Below the pieces are notes generated by a model. It was not told where the DNA came from. It did no database searches and saw nothing but the letters and a program-made list of their open reading frames with translations. Of a stretch of 40,659 nucleotides of DNA, positions 1-9,085 are shown piece after piece. This DNA is from Methylotenera sp. (GTDB taxonomy: Bacteria > Pseudomonadota > Gammaproteobacteria > Burkholderiales > Methylophilaceae): assembly GCF_013141425.1 (NCBI RefSeq), contig NZ_JABFRA010000079.1, positions 1 through 40,659 of the forward strand. Reading direction: 5' to 3'. Position 1 is the stretch's first letter. The number at the start of each line of letters is the position of its first letter. The translations under genes were made by a program, and so were the position numbers.

Positions 1-2
1 TT

Positions 3-1172
3 AATAATCATCTTGATGAGTTAAAAGTCAGTGAGAGTTTGCAATTGCGTGATGTATTGGATAAAACAGTCATTCGCAATCCTTTGCAGGCTACTTTGCA
101 ATCGCGCGAGTCTGTCGTTACCGCAAAAAAAACCATCGCTAACGCAATGCTGCCTTTGGCTCCGGCTATTAGTGTTGGCCATCAGAATGATGTGTTGGGC
201 AGTGGCCGTGGCGAGCGTGAATGGCAGGCGGATTTGGAAGTGCCGGTTTGGTTGCCGAATCAACGAAAAAATCGTCTAAAAGTGGCCGATGCAACGCAGT
301 CTAGCTTGAGTGCAAATCGTGAGAGTTTGAAGTTACATGTGGCGGGTTTGCTGCGCGAGGCGGTTTGGGACATTGCTTTGAATAACAATAATGTTGAATT
401 AACTAAAAATAAACTAGAAGTTGCAATGAAATTGCAAAAAGACGTGGAAAGACGTTATCAAGCTGGCGAAACCGCTAAAACTGATGCCATGCTTGCGCAA
501 CAGGAAACACTACGTGCTGAAAAGGAGCATTTGCGTGCAGAGGCGGAATTGATGCATGCGCGGCATCGCTATTATTTACTGACGGGTTTGCGCGAAATTC
601 CAGCGAAAATCGAAGAGCCGCAATCGGTTTTAGAGGATTATAGCCAGTCTTCAATTTGGACGGAAGCCCAATCTAAGGTGGGTTTAGCAGAAACTGAGCG
701 CTCCCTAGCGCAAGTAGAGAGTAAAGAAAATCTACAAGTTTTATTCAATGTACGCAGTACCAAAGGTGCATTTGACAATGTGTCGAATGAAAGCATAGGC
801 GTGAAAGTACGTATTCCGTTTGGGGGTGATTCTCGCGCTACACCCATCAAAGCTGCCGCGGAACTTGGGGTGGGTAATGCTCTCACTGAGCGCGAAACAC
901 TTAGAAATACGCTTGAAACGATGATGCATGAAGCGGAGCATAATTTAAGTGTAAGTCGTGCCGAATTGATCATTGCCACAAAGCAGTATGAAATTGCGAA
1001 AGAAAGCGTACGCCTGGCTGAGAAATCGTTTCAACTCGGCGAATCTGATTTAGTCAGTTTAATGCGTGTGCAAGCACTTACATACGAGGCAGAGCGCGCC
1101 TATACAACCAGAAAAATTCAAGTACAGTGGGATATTGCCCGCTACAACCAAGCAGTAGGAGTTCTCCCATGA
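3..1172 (+). CDS. Outer-membrane efflux protein, TolC/CzcC family (5' end missing)
   Basis: This is the outer-membrane channel subunit of a heavy-metal RND efflux complex. The frame is open to the first bases of the window, so the N-terminus with its signal peptide lies upstream; a TTG at 39 is the first possible start inside the window but is not a credible one. The visible 389 codons show long helical, Ala/Glu/Gln-rich segments typical of the TolC alpha-barrel, with two similar halves (around codons 110-190 and 300-380), as expected of the OEP repeat. The stop TGA overlaps the ATG of the adaptor gene (ATGA at 1169-1172), so translation is probably coupled. The family is assigned from helix pattern and operon context; the metal cannot be read from this subunit. 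Confidence 0.82.
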   Translation, partial: NNHLDELKVSESLQLRDVLDKTVIRNPLQATLQSRESVVTAKKTIANAMLPLAPAISVGHQNDVLGSGRGEREWQADLEVPVWLPNQRKNRLKVADATQSSLSANRESLKLHVAGLLREAVWDIALNNNNVELTKNKLEVAMKLQKDVERRYQAGETAKTDAMLAQQETLRAEKEHLRAEAELMHARHRYYLLTGLREIPAKIEEPQSVLEDYSQSSIWTEAQSKVGLAETERSLAQVESKENLQVLFNVRSTKGAFDNVSNESIGVKVRIPFGGDSRATPIKAAAELGVGNALTERETLRNTLETMMHEAEHNLSVSRAELIIATKQYEIAKESVRLAEKSFQLGESDLVSLMRVQALTYEAERAYTTRKIQVQWDIARYNQAVGVLP

Positions 1173-2296
1173 ATGATGTATCAATTAAAGCTACTTTTTC
1201 TGTAGCGAGCCTTTTCACGATTATCGCGACTTTCTATGCTACAGCTCAGGCGGCAGAGGTTGCCTTGGCCGATGTTGTGATGACAAAAACCCAGCAACAG
1301 AGCTTGGGTGTGACCGTGTCGCCAGTCGGCAAAAACACTATGCTCAATAGCCGCCGTTTTCCAGCGGAGATTGTGGTGCCAGTGAGTCAGGTGCGGGTTG
1401 TGAGCGCACCACAGTCTGGTTTGCTCGATCAGCTTTATGTTGCGGCTGGGCAAGATGTGAAAAAAGGTCAAGTCATCGCCCATGTGTCGAGCCCAGAGAT
1501 TTTGGGTTTGCAGAAAGACTATTTACTTGCCTTAACGCAAAAGAAACTTGCAACAAAAAGCCTAGCGCGGGATGCCGAATTATTTAAGGATGGCATTATT
1601 CCGCAACGTAGATATCTTGAAACTGAAAGTACCCACGCGGAGGCTAGTGCATCGTTTGAGCAAAGCAAGCAAGCTTTACGTTTGGCAGGTATGGGCGAGG
1701 CGGCAATCAATAAAATTAGCCCAAGCGCAGGTATGAATAGTGGCATTAGCCTTACCGCTCCGATAGAGGGTCAGGTATTAGAGCAACTGGTCACCACAGG
1801 CCAACGTGTGGATATGGCCACACCGCTTTACCGCATTGCAAAACTTAACCCACTTTGGCTAGAAATTCATGCGCCACTGGAAGGTCTGCCTTTCGTCAAA
1901 ATAGGCATGCCAGTACAAATACCAAAATTACAAGCCAGCGGTAAACTGATTGCGGTTATACGCAATGTAAATAAAGCCGACCAAACCTTACATTTACGTG
2001 CAGAAATCACCCAAGGTACTGATAAGTTATCACCTGGCCAAATGGTGGAAGCTGAAATCAGTCTAGGGGCTCAAGCACAGCACTTTAGCGTGCCAAAATC
2101 AGCACTTGCACGACAAGGTACCGAGGCTTTGGTCTTTGTACAAACTAAAACGGGTTTCCGTCCAGTGACAGTAAAAGTGATTTCTGAACAGGGCGATGAA
2201 GCCGTAGTGGATGCGGCCTTTAAAGGCGATGAAAAAATCGCCGTCTCTGGAATCTCCGCTATTAAGGGTACATGGTTAGGTTTAGGTGGCGAATAA
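1169..2296 (+). CDS. Periplasmic adaptor (membrane fusion protein) of a heavy-metal RND efflux system
   Basis: Periplasmic subunit that links the inner-membrane pump to the outer-membrane channel (CusB/CzcB family). The 375-residue product begins with a hydrophobic signal sequence ending near AQAAE. A lipoyl-like half motif around residues 70-110 (APQSGLLDQLYVAAGQDVKKG) is followed by an alpha-helical hairpin (about 115-180), the second lipoyl half (SLTAPIEGQVLEQLVTTGQ) and a beta-barrel and membrane-proximal region. The start is the ATG at 1169, which overlaps the upstream stop; an in-frame GTG at 1127 lies inside the previous gene and is not preferred. The stop TAA shares one base with the ATG of the pump gene. 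I see no His-rich or Met-rich N-terminal metal-binding tail that would point to a specific metal. Confidence 0.88.
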   Translation: MNDVSIKATFSVASLFTIIATFYATAQAAEVALADVVMTKTQQQSLGVTVSPVGKNTMLNSRRFPAEIVVPVSQVRVVSAPQSGLLDQLYVAAGQDVKKGQVIAHVSSPEILGLQKDYLLALTQKKLATKSLARDAELFKDGIIPQRRYLETESTHAEASASFEQSKQALRLAGMGEAAINKISPSAGMNSGISLTAPIEGQVLEQLVTTGQRVDMATPLYRIAKLNPLWLEIHAPLEGLPFVKIGMPVQIPKLQASGKLIAVIRNVNKADQTLHLRAEITQGTDKLSPGQMVEAEISLGAQAQHFSVPKSALARQGTEALVFVQTKTGFRPVTVKVISEQGDEAVVDAAFKGDEKIAVSGISAIKGTWLGLGGE

Positions 2297-5200
2297 TGTT
2301 AGCTAAACTTATCCAATTTGCGCTTACGCAGCGCTTGCTGATGCTGATTGTTACGCTTGGCTTGGCCGTTGCGGGTGCATTAGCCTATAAATCATTGCCG
2401 ATTGATGCGTTTCCAGATGTGTCTTCAACGCAAGTCAAAATTATCATCAAAGCACCTGGCATGACGCCAGAAGAAGTAGAAGCCCGTATTACTGCGCCTA
2501 TTGAAGTGGAAATGCTCGGTATTCCGCATCAAGCTGGTTTACGCTCGGTTGCAAAATATGCCGTGACCGATATCACTGTGGACTTTGAAGATGGCACCGA
2601 TATTTATTGGGCACGCCAGCAAGTAGCTGAACGCTTAAATGCGGTTTGGGGCAATTTGCCTACCGATATTTCTGGCGGTATGGCACCACTCACCACGCCT
2701 TTGGGCGAGATGTTTATGTTCACGGTGGAGAGCGATACACTCAGTCTGCAAGAAAAACGAAGCTTACTGGATTGGGTTATTCGCCCACAATTACGTACCG
2801 TGCCAGGTGTGGCGGATGTGAACGCGCTAGGCGGCTATGTACGCAGCTTTGAGATTGTGCCAGACAATGCGCGTATGTACGCCCGAGGTGTGGCGATTGA
2901 TATGCTGCAACAAGTGCTAGAAAACAATAACCGTAACGGTGGCGCTGGTAGGCTAAACGATGGAGAAGGCTCACTATTGGTGCGTGCTGAAGGTGGATTT
3001 AAAACCATTGAGGATGTACAAAACACGATAGTACGCACCGAGCAAGGGATGTCGGTAAAAATTTCCGATGTGGCCGATGTACGCGTTGGCTCGATTACCC
3101 GCTATGGCGCCGTAACTAGTAACGGTAAGGGCGAGGCGGTTGAAGGCTTGGTATTAGGTTTGCGTGGTGCCAATGCCCAGCAAGTGGTGGAGGGCGTTAA
3201 AGCTAAGTTAGCAGAGATTGCACCTAGCCTGCCTAAAGGTGTAACGACTAACGTCTTTTATAATCGAGGTAGTTTGGTAGAGCGAGCCGTTCATACAGTA
3301 ACTAAAGCGCTAGAAGAGGCTGTAGTATTGGTGTTGATTTTACTGGTGTTGTTTTTAGGGAATTTTAGAGCAGCACTGACCATAGCCTTTATTTTGCCAC
3401 TGTCTGCCTTATTCACTTTTTTACTGATGCGTTATTTTGGCCTCTCTGCCAATTTAATGAGCTTGGGTGGTTTGACTATTGCCATTGGTATGCTGGTCGA
3501 TGCTGCCGTGGTGGTGGTGGAGAATATTGTGTCGCATCTCGCTCACCACAGTGAAGACGCGCAAAAAAAATCGGGTGTTTTGCCTAGATTGCATATTATT
3601 TACCGTGCTGTGCGCGAGGTAAGCGTACCAGTGACGGCAGGCATTTTAATTATCATTACCGTATTTTTGCCACTACTTACCTTGCAGGGCCTGGAGGGCA
3701 AACTGTTTGCTCCGGTTGCCTTGACCATTATGTTTGCATTGGCGGGTTCACTGTTTTTGTCGTTAACGGTTATTCCGGTATTGGCCTCCTTCTTACTCAA
3801 AGAAGTCAGCCACGAAGAACCTTGGCTGGTAAGAAAGGCACTTGGCATTTATGAGCCCGTGCTCAAGTGGTCGTTAAATCATGCAAAAATTATCGTCATC
3901 GGCGCATTCGTCATGTTGGCCATTACTGGCTTGGTGTATACGCAAATTGGCAAAACCTTTATGCCAACCATGGACGAAGGCGACATTATTATTGGGGTAG
4001 AAAAACTGCCCTCCATCAATTTGCAACAAAGCTTAACCACAGACATGAGCGTGCAACGTGCCATTTTAAGTCAGGTGCCTGAGGTAAAAGGCGTTTATTC
4101 GCGCGTGGGTTCTGATGAGCTGGGTTTAGACCCCATGGGTTTAAATCAAACCGATAATTTTCTGATTTTGAAGCCATCAACGGAATGGCGCATGGAAACC
4201 AAAGAAGAATTGATTGATGAGTTACGTAAAGTCATGACAGAAATGCCAGGTTTGGCCTATAGCTTTACACAGCCAATCGATATGCGCGTAAACGAGATGA
4301 TTTTGGGAGTACGTGGTGACTTGGCGATTAAAATATATGGCCCAGATTTAACGGCCCTAGATGCAAAAGCACAGCAAATCGTGCATATTTTAGAATCCGT
4401 GAAAGGTAGCCAAGACGTTTATACCCCGCAAAATAGCGGTGTGCAGTACCTGCAAATCAAAATTGACCGTGTCGCGGCTGGGCGTTTAGGTTTAAGCATT
4501 ACTGAGATAGAATCAATATTACACGCCCAACTTGAAGGCAAATTGATGGGCGTGGTGCAAGAAGGCCAACGACGTACCCCAGTGCTGATTAGAGGCAGTG
4601 CAGACTTGCGTACTTCACCCTCGGACTTTGGTAATTTAATGCTTACGCTGGCGAATGGCACAAATGTACCACTCTCAGCCGTGGCTAAAATTGAGCGTGC
4701 CGAAGGTCCGGTTAAAGTGGATCGAGAACGAGGTATTCGAATGGTGGTGGTAACCGCCAATATTCGCGATCGCGATTTAGTCAGCTTCGTCGATGAAGTC
4801 AAACAGCGTATAAATACAGAAGTTAAATTAGGTGAAGGTTACTCGATTAAATTAGGCGGTCAGTTTGAAAACCAGCAACGCGCGGCGGCACGTTTGGCCA
4901 TTGTTGTACCTGTGGCGATTGGCTTAATTTTCTTACTGCTCTTCGCTACCTTTGGCTCTATCAAACAAGCTTTGCTGATTTTGTCTAACATTCCATTTGC
5001 CATGATTGGCGGTGTGTTTGGTTTGTGGATTTCTGGCGAATACCTTTCGGTACCCGCCTCGGTAGGTTTTATTGCGCTATTGGGGATTGCCGTGCTAAAT
5101 GGCGTGGTGATGGTTAGCTACTTTAATCTGCTGGAAGCGCAAGGCATGAGTAAATTAGACATCGTGGTCGAAGGCGCAAAACGCCGTTTAAGACCCGTGT

Positions 5201-5370
5201 TGATGACAGCGAGTATTGCAGCATTCGGCCTAATCCCACTGTTATTTGCAACTGGCCCAGGCTCGGAAATTCAACGGCCCTTAGCGATTGTTGTAATTGG
5301 TGGTTTGGTATCCTCAACCGCACTTACTTTAGTGTTGTTGCCCATCTTTTATCGTCGATTTTTTAAGTAG
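2296..5370 (+). CDS. Heavy-metal efflux RND pump, CusA/CzcA family
   Basis: Inner-membrane proton-driven pump of 1024 residues, the normal length for HME-type RND transporters. The N-terminus has TM1 (about 12-30) followed by the family hallmark DAFPDVSSTQV. TM4 reads AIGMLVDAAVVVVEN with Asp402 and Glu409; the extra upstream Asp of CzcA-type pumps (DFG...VDGA) is replaced by Ala396, as in CusA/SilA. In contrast, the periplasmic stretch NEMILGVRGDLAIKIYG (666-682) looks CzcA-like and does not place a Met where I would align CusA Met672. Substrate is therefore unclear: Cu/Ag or Co/Zn/Cd/Ni are all possible. The start is the ATG at 2296, one base overlapping the adaptor stop; an in-frame start 24 bases upstream is less likely. 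A strong AGGAG follows directly for the next gene. Confidence 0.93.
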   Translation: MLAKLIQFALTQRLLMLIVTLGLAVAGALAYKSLPIDAFPDVSSTQVKIIIKAPGMTPEEVEARITAPIEVEMLGIPHQAGLRSVAKYAVTDITVDFEDGTDIYWARQQVAERLNAVWGNLPTDISGGMAPLTTPLGEMFMFTVESDTLSLQEKRSLLDWVIRPQLRTVPGVADVNALGGYVRSFEIVPDNARMYARGVAIDMLQQVLENNNRNGGAGRLNDGEGSLLVRAEGGFKTIEDVQNTIVRTEQGMSVKISDVADVRVGSITRYGAVTSNGKGEAVEGLVLGLRGANAQQVVEGVKAKLAEIAPSLPKGVTTNVFYNRGSLVERAVHTVTKALEEAVVLVLILLVLFLGNFRAALTIAFILPLSALFTFLLMRYFGLSANLMSLGGLTIAIGMLVDAAVVVVENIVSHLAHHSEDAQKKSGVLPRLHIIYRAVREVSVPVTAGILIIITVFLPLLTLQGLEGKLFAPVALTIMFALAGSLFLSLTVIPVLASFLLKEVSHEEPWLVRKALGIYEPVLKWSLNHAKIIVIGAFVMLAITGLVYTQIGKTFMPTMDEGDIIIGVEKLPSINLQQSLTTDMSVQRAILSQVPEVKGVYSRVGSDELGLDPMGLNQTDNFLILKPSTEWRMETKEELIDELRKVMTEMPGLAYSFTQPIDMRVNEMILGVRGDLAIKIYGPDLTALDAKAQQIVHILESVKGSQDVYTPQNSGVQYLQIKIDRVAAGRLGLSITEIESILHAQLEGKLMGVVQEGQRRTPVLIRGSADLRTSPSDFGNLMLTLANGTNVPLSAVAKIERAEGPVKVDRERGIRMVVVTANIRDRDLVSFVDEVKQRINTEVKLGEGYSIKLGGQFENQQRAAARLAIVVPVAIGLIFLLLFATFGSIKQALLILSNIPFAMIGGVFGLWISGEYLSVPASVGFIALLGIAVLNGVVMVSYFNLLEAQGMSKLDIVVEGAKRRLRPVLMTASIAAFGLIPLLFATGPGSEIQRPLAIVVIGGLVSSTALTLVLLPIFYRRFFK

Positions 5371-5380
5371 GAGCAAGCGC

Positions 5381-5695
5381 ATGTCAGAAAATTTAGCGCC
5401 GCAAGGCCTGTTGATTTTAATTGTACCGCCAGATATTGAAGAGATGTTGGTAGACGTGCTGCTCGAACAAACTGAAATTACCGGATTTACCAGTAATAAA
5501 GTACATGGTCACGGCACAGTGCACGGCGAGGGCGCTAAACTGAGCATTATCGAACAAGTGACGGGTAGGCAGGAGCGAGTGCAGTTCATGATGCATGCAA
5601 GCGCGGGGAATCTGAAAAATTTAGTGGGGAGTTTAAAAAGTCGGTTTAGAAGTACCGATATCCACTACATTTTGTTGCCGATTTTAGAGTGTTAA
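5381..5695 (+). CDS. DUF3240 family protein, PII-like fold
   Basis: A soluble 104-residue protein that closes the metal-efflux operon, ten bases after the pump stop and with a good ribosome-binding site (TAGGAG at 5368-5373). The sequence matches my recollection of DUF3240: an N-terminal strand LLILIVPPDIEEMLVD, then a loop rich in Gly and His (HGHGTVHGEG, about residues 43-52), SIIEQVTGRQERVQF, and a C-terminal HYILLPILEC. From memory, DUF3240 belongs to the GlnB/CutA-like clan and is often found beside CusA/CzcA genes. A role in sensing metal or modulating the pump is inferred from position only. The His/Gly loop and the C-terminal Cys could bind metal. Confidence 0.82.
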   Translation: MSENLAPQGLLILIVPPDIEEMLVDVLLEQTEITGFTSNKVHGHGTVHGEGAKLSIIEQVTGRQERVQFMMHASAGNLKNLVGSLKSRFRSTDIHYILLPILEC

Positions 5696-5736
5696 TGCAA
5701 ATTCTAGCTACGTGTTTAAACTATTTTGCAGCGAAT

Positions 5737-5757
5737 AAATAGCATGAAATGCTATTT
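5737..5757. terminator. Hairpin between convergent genes (possible bidirectional terminator)
   Basis: A perfect 9-bp inverted repeat (AAATAGCAT, loop GAA, ATGCTATTT) lies between the convergent DUF3240 and hemY genes and includes the hemY stop codon. It is AT-rich with no clear U-tract beyond the stem itself, so terminator strength is doubtful. Confidence 0.4.
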
Positions 5758-6174
5758 TAATAATGCGCCTTGCTTGTTTTTTTCTAAGGCGAGTGCGGCC
5801 AATATTTTTTCATGATTGGCATTTTGAATCAATTCATGTGCGTGTTTCACGGCCACTTCGGCACTTTCAAAATCACCTTCTGCCAAGGCATGCATGCCTT
5901 CAAGAAGTGCATCATTGCTAGCTTGTAGACGCTCAGCTTCTTTTTTGCTTAACCGAATTGCAGGTAAACGCCGTAAATAATGCACAAACCTTAAAATATA
6001 ATGCAGCACTAAAAAACTCAGCACAATGAGTATCAATAGAAAATTGAAAGAAAATTGCCACCTAAAGGGCGGGCGCACAATCAGTACGTAGCCCTGATTA
6101 TTACTCGCCAGCCACACGACGCTGATGAGCAGTAAAATCATCAATAGCCACCAAAAAAACTTACCTTTAAGCAT
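5752..6174 (-). CDS. hemY: HemY-like membrane protein, truncated to the N-terminal domain
   Basis: HemY is an inner-membrane protein encoded with the heme genes; its exact role is debated. This 140-residue product aligns by eye with the HemY N-terminal domain: two membrane segments (about 8-24 and 38-58) around the motif NNQGYVLI, then RLPAIRLSKKEAERLQASND and one helical, TPR-like unit. It ends there, whereas E. coli HemY is near 400 residues with a TPR-rich periplasmic part. Only 56 bases separate its stop from the convergent metal operon, so no downstream remnant can be hidden. I chose ATG at 6174 because MLKGKFFWW matches the usual MLK start; TTG at 6189 is in frame and also possible. It follows hemX by 30 bases. 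Confidence 0.8.
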   Translation of the reverse strand: MLKGKFFWWLLMILLLISVVWLASNNQGYVLIVRPPFRWQFSFNFLLILIVLSFLVLHYILRFVHYLRRLPAIRLSKKEAERLQASNDALLEGMHALAEGDFESAEVAVKHAHELIQNANHEKILAALALEKNKQGALLK

Positions 6175-6204
6175 AATCACATTATCCAACTAGCTTGCAC
6201 TAGC

Positions 6205-7245
6205 CTAATCACTTTGTTCTAGGCTTAATTTGTAACGATTAACGGCCGAAATACTTTCGCTCAGCTGCGGCAATTCAATATCAATATTATTTCCAGAAAG
6301 TTTTTTCAAGAGTCTAAATGCCTGAATAGCATTGGGATGTTTTGCATCGTAATACTGATTAATCCAACTGGTAATGGTGGCGAGATCGGTCTTATAGCTG
6401 GCTTCATCGTGCTGTAATAAAGCCACTCTGGCGGTGAGTAAACGTAGTTTCAGATTTTCACGGAGATAAAAAGCATGGTCAGCCGAAAGTAAGGGTGGTT
6501 CAGGCTTGTCGATACGCTCTACGGTGACTAGATTTTTAATGTCCTCCCAAATGGGATAGGCGATTTTTTCTAGGCGGTTTAGCTTGCCTGCATTGTTGGT
6601 ATTCTGCTGTTCAGCTTTCGCATTCAGCGTAGGCTGGCGTTCACTGATTAAAGGTAACGTTGCGCACAGATTCGCTAAATCTTCCAATTGTTGACTCATA
6701 TTAACGATGTCAACTTGTGGCAATTTTCGTAAGTTCTCAATTTCTACAGCAATTGTTTCGCGCAATTGATTGGCACGCGGTAAATTAAGCGGTTCTAAGC
6801 GTTTATCTGCGGCCTGAAGTGCTAATAAGGCAGATTTCACATTGCCGATTAATTGTAATTGCTGGTTGGCAATGGTTAAAAGCTGTTCAACTTCAGCCAC
6901 CGCAGTCGCCTCACGATTTTCTGCCAACTGGTCGTAGAGGGTTTGCAACACGTCTTGCTGGTCGCGCGACTCTCCCAATTTTTGCTCTAAAATTATTGTG
7001 CGAGCATTGGCTTGCACGCTTCTCTCCTCGGCTTGTTTTGCGAGCGCTAGACTTTGTTGGTTGATAGCTTGTTGATTTTCCAGTTTTTGGCTGAGTGATT
7101 TTTCAATTTCGTTAAAGCGCTGGCGCGTACTCACCCATTGCCAGGCGAGTGTGAGGAGAGCAATAACAACCAGTATCAATGCGGTGTTTGAGAAGAGTGA
7201 AGACTTACGTCTGTCGGTCACTTCAATCACTTTTTCTTCAGCCAT
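6205..7245 (-). CDS. hemX: HemX-like protein (uroporphyrinogen-III C-methyltransferase homologue without catalytic domain)
   Basis: Membrane-anchored protein of the HemX family, co-encoded with hemCD in many proteobacteria; its biochemical role is not established. The 346 residues comprise a short cytoplasmic head, one membrane segment (about 20-38), a Gln/Glu-rich coiled coil (about 42-115) and a helical C-terminal region carrying AFRLLKKLSGNNIDIELPQLSES. There is no SAM-dependent methyltransferase domain, as is usual for bacterial HemX. Its ATG at 7245 overlaps the end of hemD by 8 bases (the hemD stop is inside CATGGCTGA), indicating translational coupling within the heme operon. Confidence 0.88.
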   Translation of the reverse strand: MAEEKVIEVTDRRKSSLFSNTALILVVIALLTLAWQWVSTRQRFNEIEKSLSQKLENQQAINQQSLALAKQAEERSVQANARTIILEQKLGESRDQQDVLQTLYDQLAENREATAVAEVEQLLTIANQQLQLIGNVKSALLALQAADKRLEPLNLPRANQLRETIAVEIENLRKLPQVDIVNMSQQLEDLANLCATLPLISERQPTLNAKAEQQNTNNAGKLNRLEKIAYPIWEDIKNLVTVERIDKPEPPLLSADHAFYLRENLKLRLLTARVALLQHDEASYKTDLATITSWINQYYDAKHPNAIQAFRLLKKLSGNNIDIELPQLSESISAVNRYKLSLEQSD

Positions 7246-8011
7246 GTTGCACTACCACTTGTGATAAGCATTTGATCATCGCAGCGTCCCCTGGCGCCTC
7301 TGTTACCAAAACATTTAAGCCAAATTGTAAAGGCAATTCAGCAATTCTAGGGTGATTTACACACAGTGTTATGTGCCGAAGCCATTCTGATTCTATTGCC
7401 AGAGAGAGTAAGTTACGCATCGCTTCACTGCTGCTTACAATCACGGCATCAAGCTGACCTTGCTGCCAAAGTGAGCTTAGTGCTTGCACATCTGTTTGCG
7501 GATTGATGCGGCGATAGCATTCTGCAAAAATCACATGGGCACCGCGTAATTTCAAGGTATCGGCTAATACATCACGACCACCTATCCCACGGAAAATGAA
7601 TACCGTTTTATTCGCCACATCCTGCATTTCGGCTAGAGCTAGCAGAGATTCACTATCGAAACGTGAATGGGGTGTGAGCACGTCGTGTATGCCGTAAAGC
7701 GCAAGTTCTTTAGCGGTTTGGTGACCAATGGCCGCAAATTTAAGGTTAGCAGGCACATTGCCGAATTTCTTGATGATTCTAGGCAGTGAATTTACCACTG
7801 CGTTAGTGCTGATAAAGAGCGCCCAATCTGCCTGTTCAAGCAGGGTAATGCTTTGTTCAAATGCACTATAATCTTGTAAAGGTGATATGGCTAACAATGG
7901 AAAGAGCGTTGGTTTTCCACCGTGAAGCAATATGGCATCGCAAATACTCTCTGCTTGGTCAATTGGTCGCGTGACTGCAATATGTAGATCTTTTAGTAAA
8001 TCATCTGCCAT
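7238..8011 (-). CDS. hemD: Uroporphyrinogen-III synthase
   Basis: Cyclises hydroxymethylbilane to uroporphyrinogen III, the branch point to heme, siroheme and cobalamin. The 257-residue product has the weakly conserved HemD pattern: N-terminal IAVTRPIDQAESICDAILLHGG and PLLAISP, then FISTNAV (about residues 87-93), AIGHQTAKEL, and VIVSSSEAMRNLL with a C-terminal VTEAPGDAAMIKCL. HemD proteins diverge strongly, so the position directly after hemC supports the call. It lies 43 bases downstream of hemC and overlaps hemX by 8 bases. Confidence 0.92.
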   Translation of the reverse strand: MADDLLKDLHIAVTRPIDQAESICDAILLHGGKPTLFPLLAISPLQDYSAFEQSITLLEQADWALFISTNAVVNSLPRIIKKFGNVPANLKFAAIGHQTAKELALYGIHDVLTPHSRFDSESLLALAEMQDVANKTVFIFRGIGGRDVLADTLKLRGAHVIFAECYRRINPQTDVQALSSLWQQGQLDAVIVSSSEAMRNLLSLAIESEWLRHITLCVNHPRIAELPLQFGLNVLVTEAPGDAAMIKCLSQVVVQHG

Positions 8012-8054
8012 GAAAGTTTTCTATGTGTGCCAGTGCGCTTCAGCCGTACAAGTG

Positions 8055-9026
8055 TTATTTGTGTCCATCTAATGCAGCGAGTATTTCGTTTGCACCTTTT
8101 GCTAAGAGTTGATTGGCCAATGTCTTACCTAAAGTATCGGCTTGGTTTCGGTGGCCAGTCGCTGTTTCTATCAGCATTTGCTTGCCATCTACACTCGCTA
8201 CAAAGCCAGTGATGTGAATATTTTCGCCCTGGCAGGTGGCATAAGCACCTAGTGGCACCGTGCAGCTACCAGCAAGCGCGCGGCTCATGGCGCGTTCTGC
8301 TTCAACACATACTTGGGTATCGGCATGATTCAACGGTGAAAGAATAGCAACTAAATCTGGGCGGTTAGCATTAATCTCAATCCCTAATGCACCTTGGCCT
8401 ACGGCTGGAATACTCAGTTCTGGGGAAATTACATTACGAATGCGCACACTTAAGCCAAGCCGAATCAGGCCAGCTGCGGCGAGAATGATGGCCGCATATT
8501 GGCCTTCATCCAGTTTACGAAGTCTTGTTTGTAAATTACCGCGTAAGGATTCAATTTTTAAATGTGGTAAACGTGCTTGAAGCTGGCTTTGACGTCGCAA
8601 GCTGGAAGTGCCGACAATGCTGCCCGCGGGCAAGTCTTCAAGCGAGTCAAAATCATTTGAAACAAAAGCATCACGCGGATCTTCGCGCTCACCAGTGGCC
8701 GTTAATATAAAGCCCTCGGGCAAGTTCATGGGCACATCTTTCATGCTATGTACCGCCAAATCTGCACGACCATCTTCTAAAGCTGTCTCTAATTCTTTTA
8801 CAAACAAGCCCTTTCCGCCCACCTTGGCCAGTGGGGTATCCAAAATTTGGTCTCCTGTTGTCGTCATGCCTAAAATTTCGACGGTAGTTTGCGGATAAAG
8901 CGCTTGCAAACGGCTTTGAATATGTAGCGCTTGCCACATCGCAAGCGGGCTTTCACGTGAGGCGATTACCAGTCTGTCAGGGGCTTTGAAATTGTAAGAA
9001 GCGCTTGGTTTGCTAGATGTATTCAT
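8055..9026 (-). CDS. hemC: Porphobilinogen deaminase (hydroxymethylbilane synthase)
   Basis: Polymerises four porphobilinogens into hydroxymethylbilane. The 323-residue protein shows [12 protein letters not shown] (22-33), the catalytic HSMKDVP with Asp97, GTSSLRRQ (139-146), LRGNLQTRL and the cofactor-attachment motif [12 protein letters not shown] with Cys255, which carries the dipyrromethane. About ten N-terminal residues precede the conserved core, slightly longer than E. coli HemC (313). No strong Shine-Dalgarno precedes the ATG. It follows the response-regulator gene by 59 bases and is likely on the same transcript, an arrangement known from Pseudomonas (algZ-algR-hemC-hemD). Confidence 0.96.
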   Translation of the reverse strand: MNTSSKPSASYNFKAPDRLVIASRESPLAMWQALHIQSRLQALYPQTTVEILGMTTTGDQILDTPLAKVGGKGLFVKELETALEDGRADLAVHSMKDVPMNLPEGFILTATGEREDPRDAFVSNDFDSLEDLPAGSIVGTSSLRRQSQLQARLPHLKIESLRGNLQTRLRKLDEGQYAAIILAAAGLIRLGLSVRIRNVISPELSIPAVGQGALGIEINANRPDLVAILSPLNHADTQVCVEAERAMSRALAGSCTVPLGAYATCQGENIHITGFVASVDGKQMLIETATGHRNQADTLGKTLANQLLAKGANEILAALDGHK

Positions 9027-9085
9027 GGGATTGAGGTGAAATTTTAATTAAGTAGACGTATTTTATCACAAGCTTTCAAGGGGCT

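Noticed and set aside
638-979. 113-codon reading frame on the minus strand inside the outer-membrane factor gene
   Set aside because: It is wholly antisense to a well-supported coding frame and has no recognisable domain or ribosome-binding site.
1127-1168. Longer start for the efflux adaptor at GTG 1127
   Set aside because: It lies in the upstream gene and would spoil the signal sequence; ATG 1169 with the ATGA overlap is better.
4419-4802. 127-codon antisense frame inside the RND pump gene
   Set aside because: Ser/Thr/Arg-rich shadow of the pump frame; no family resemblance.
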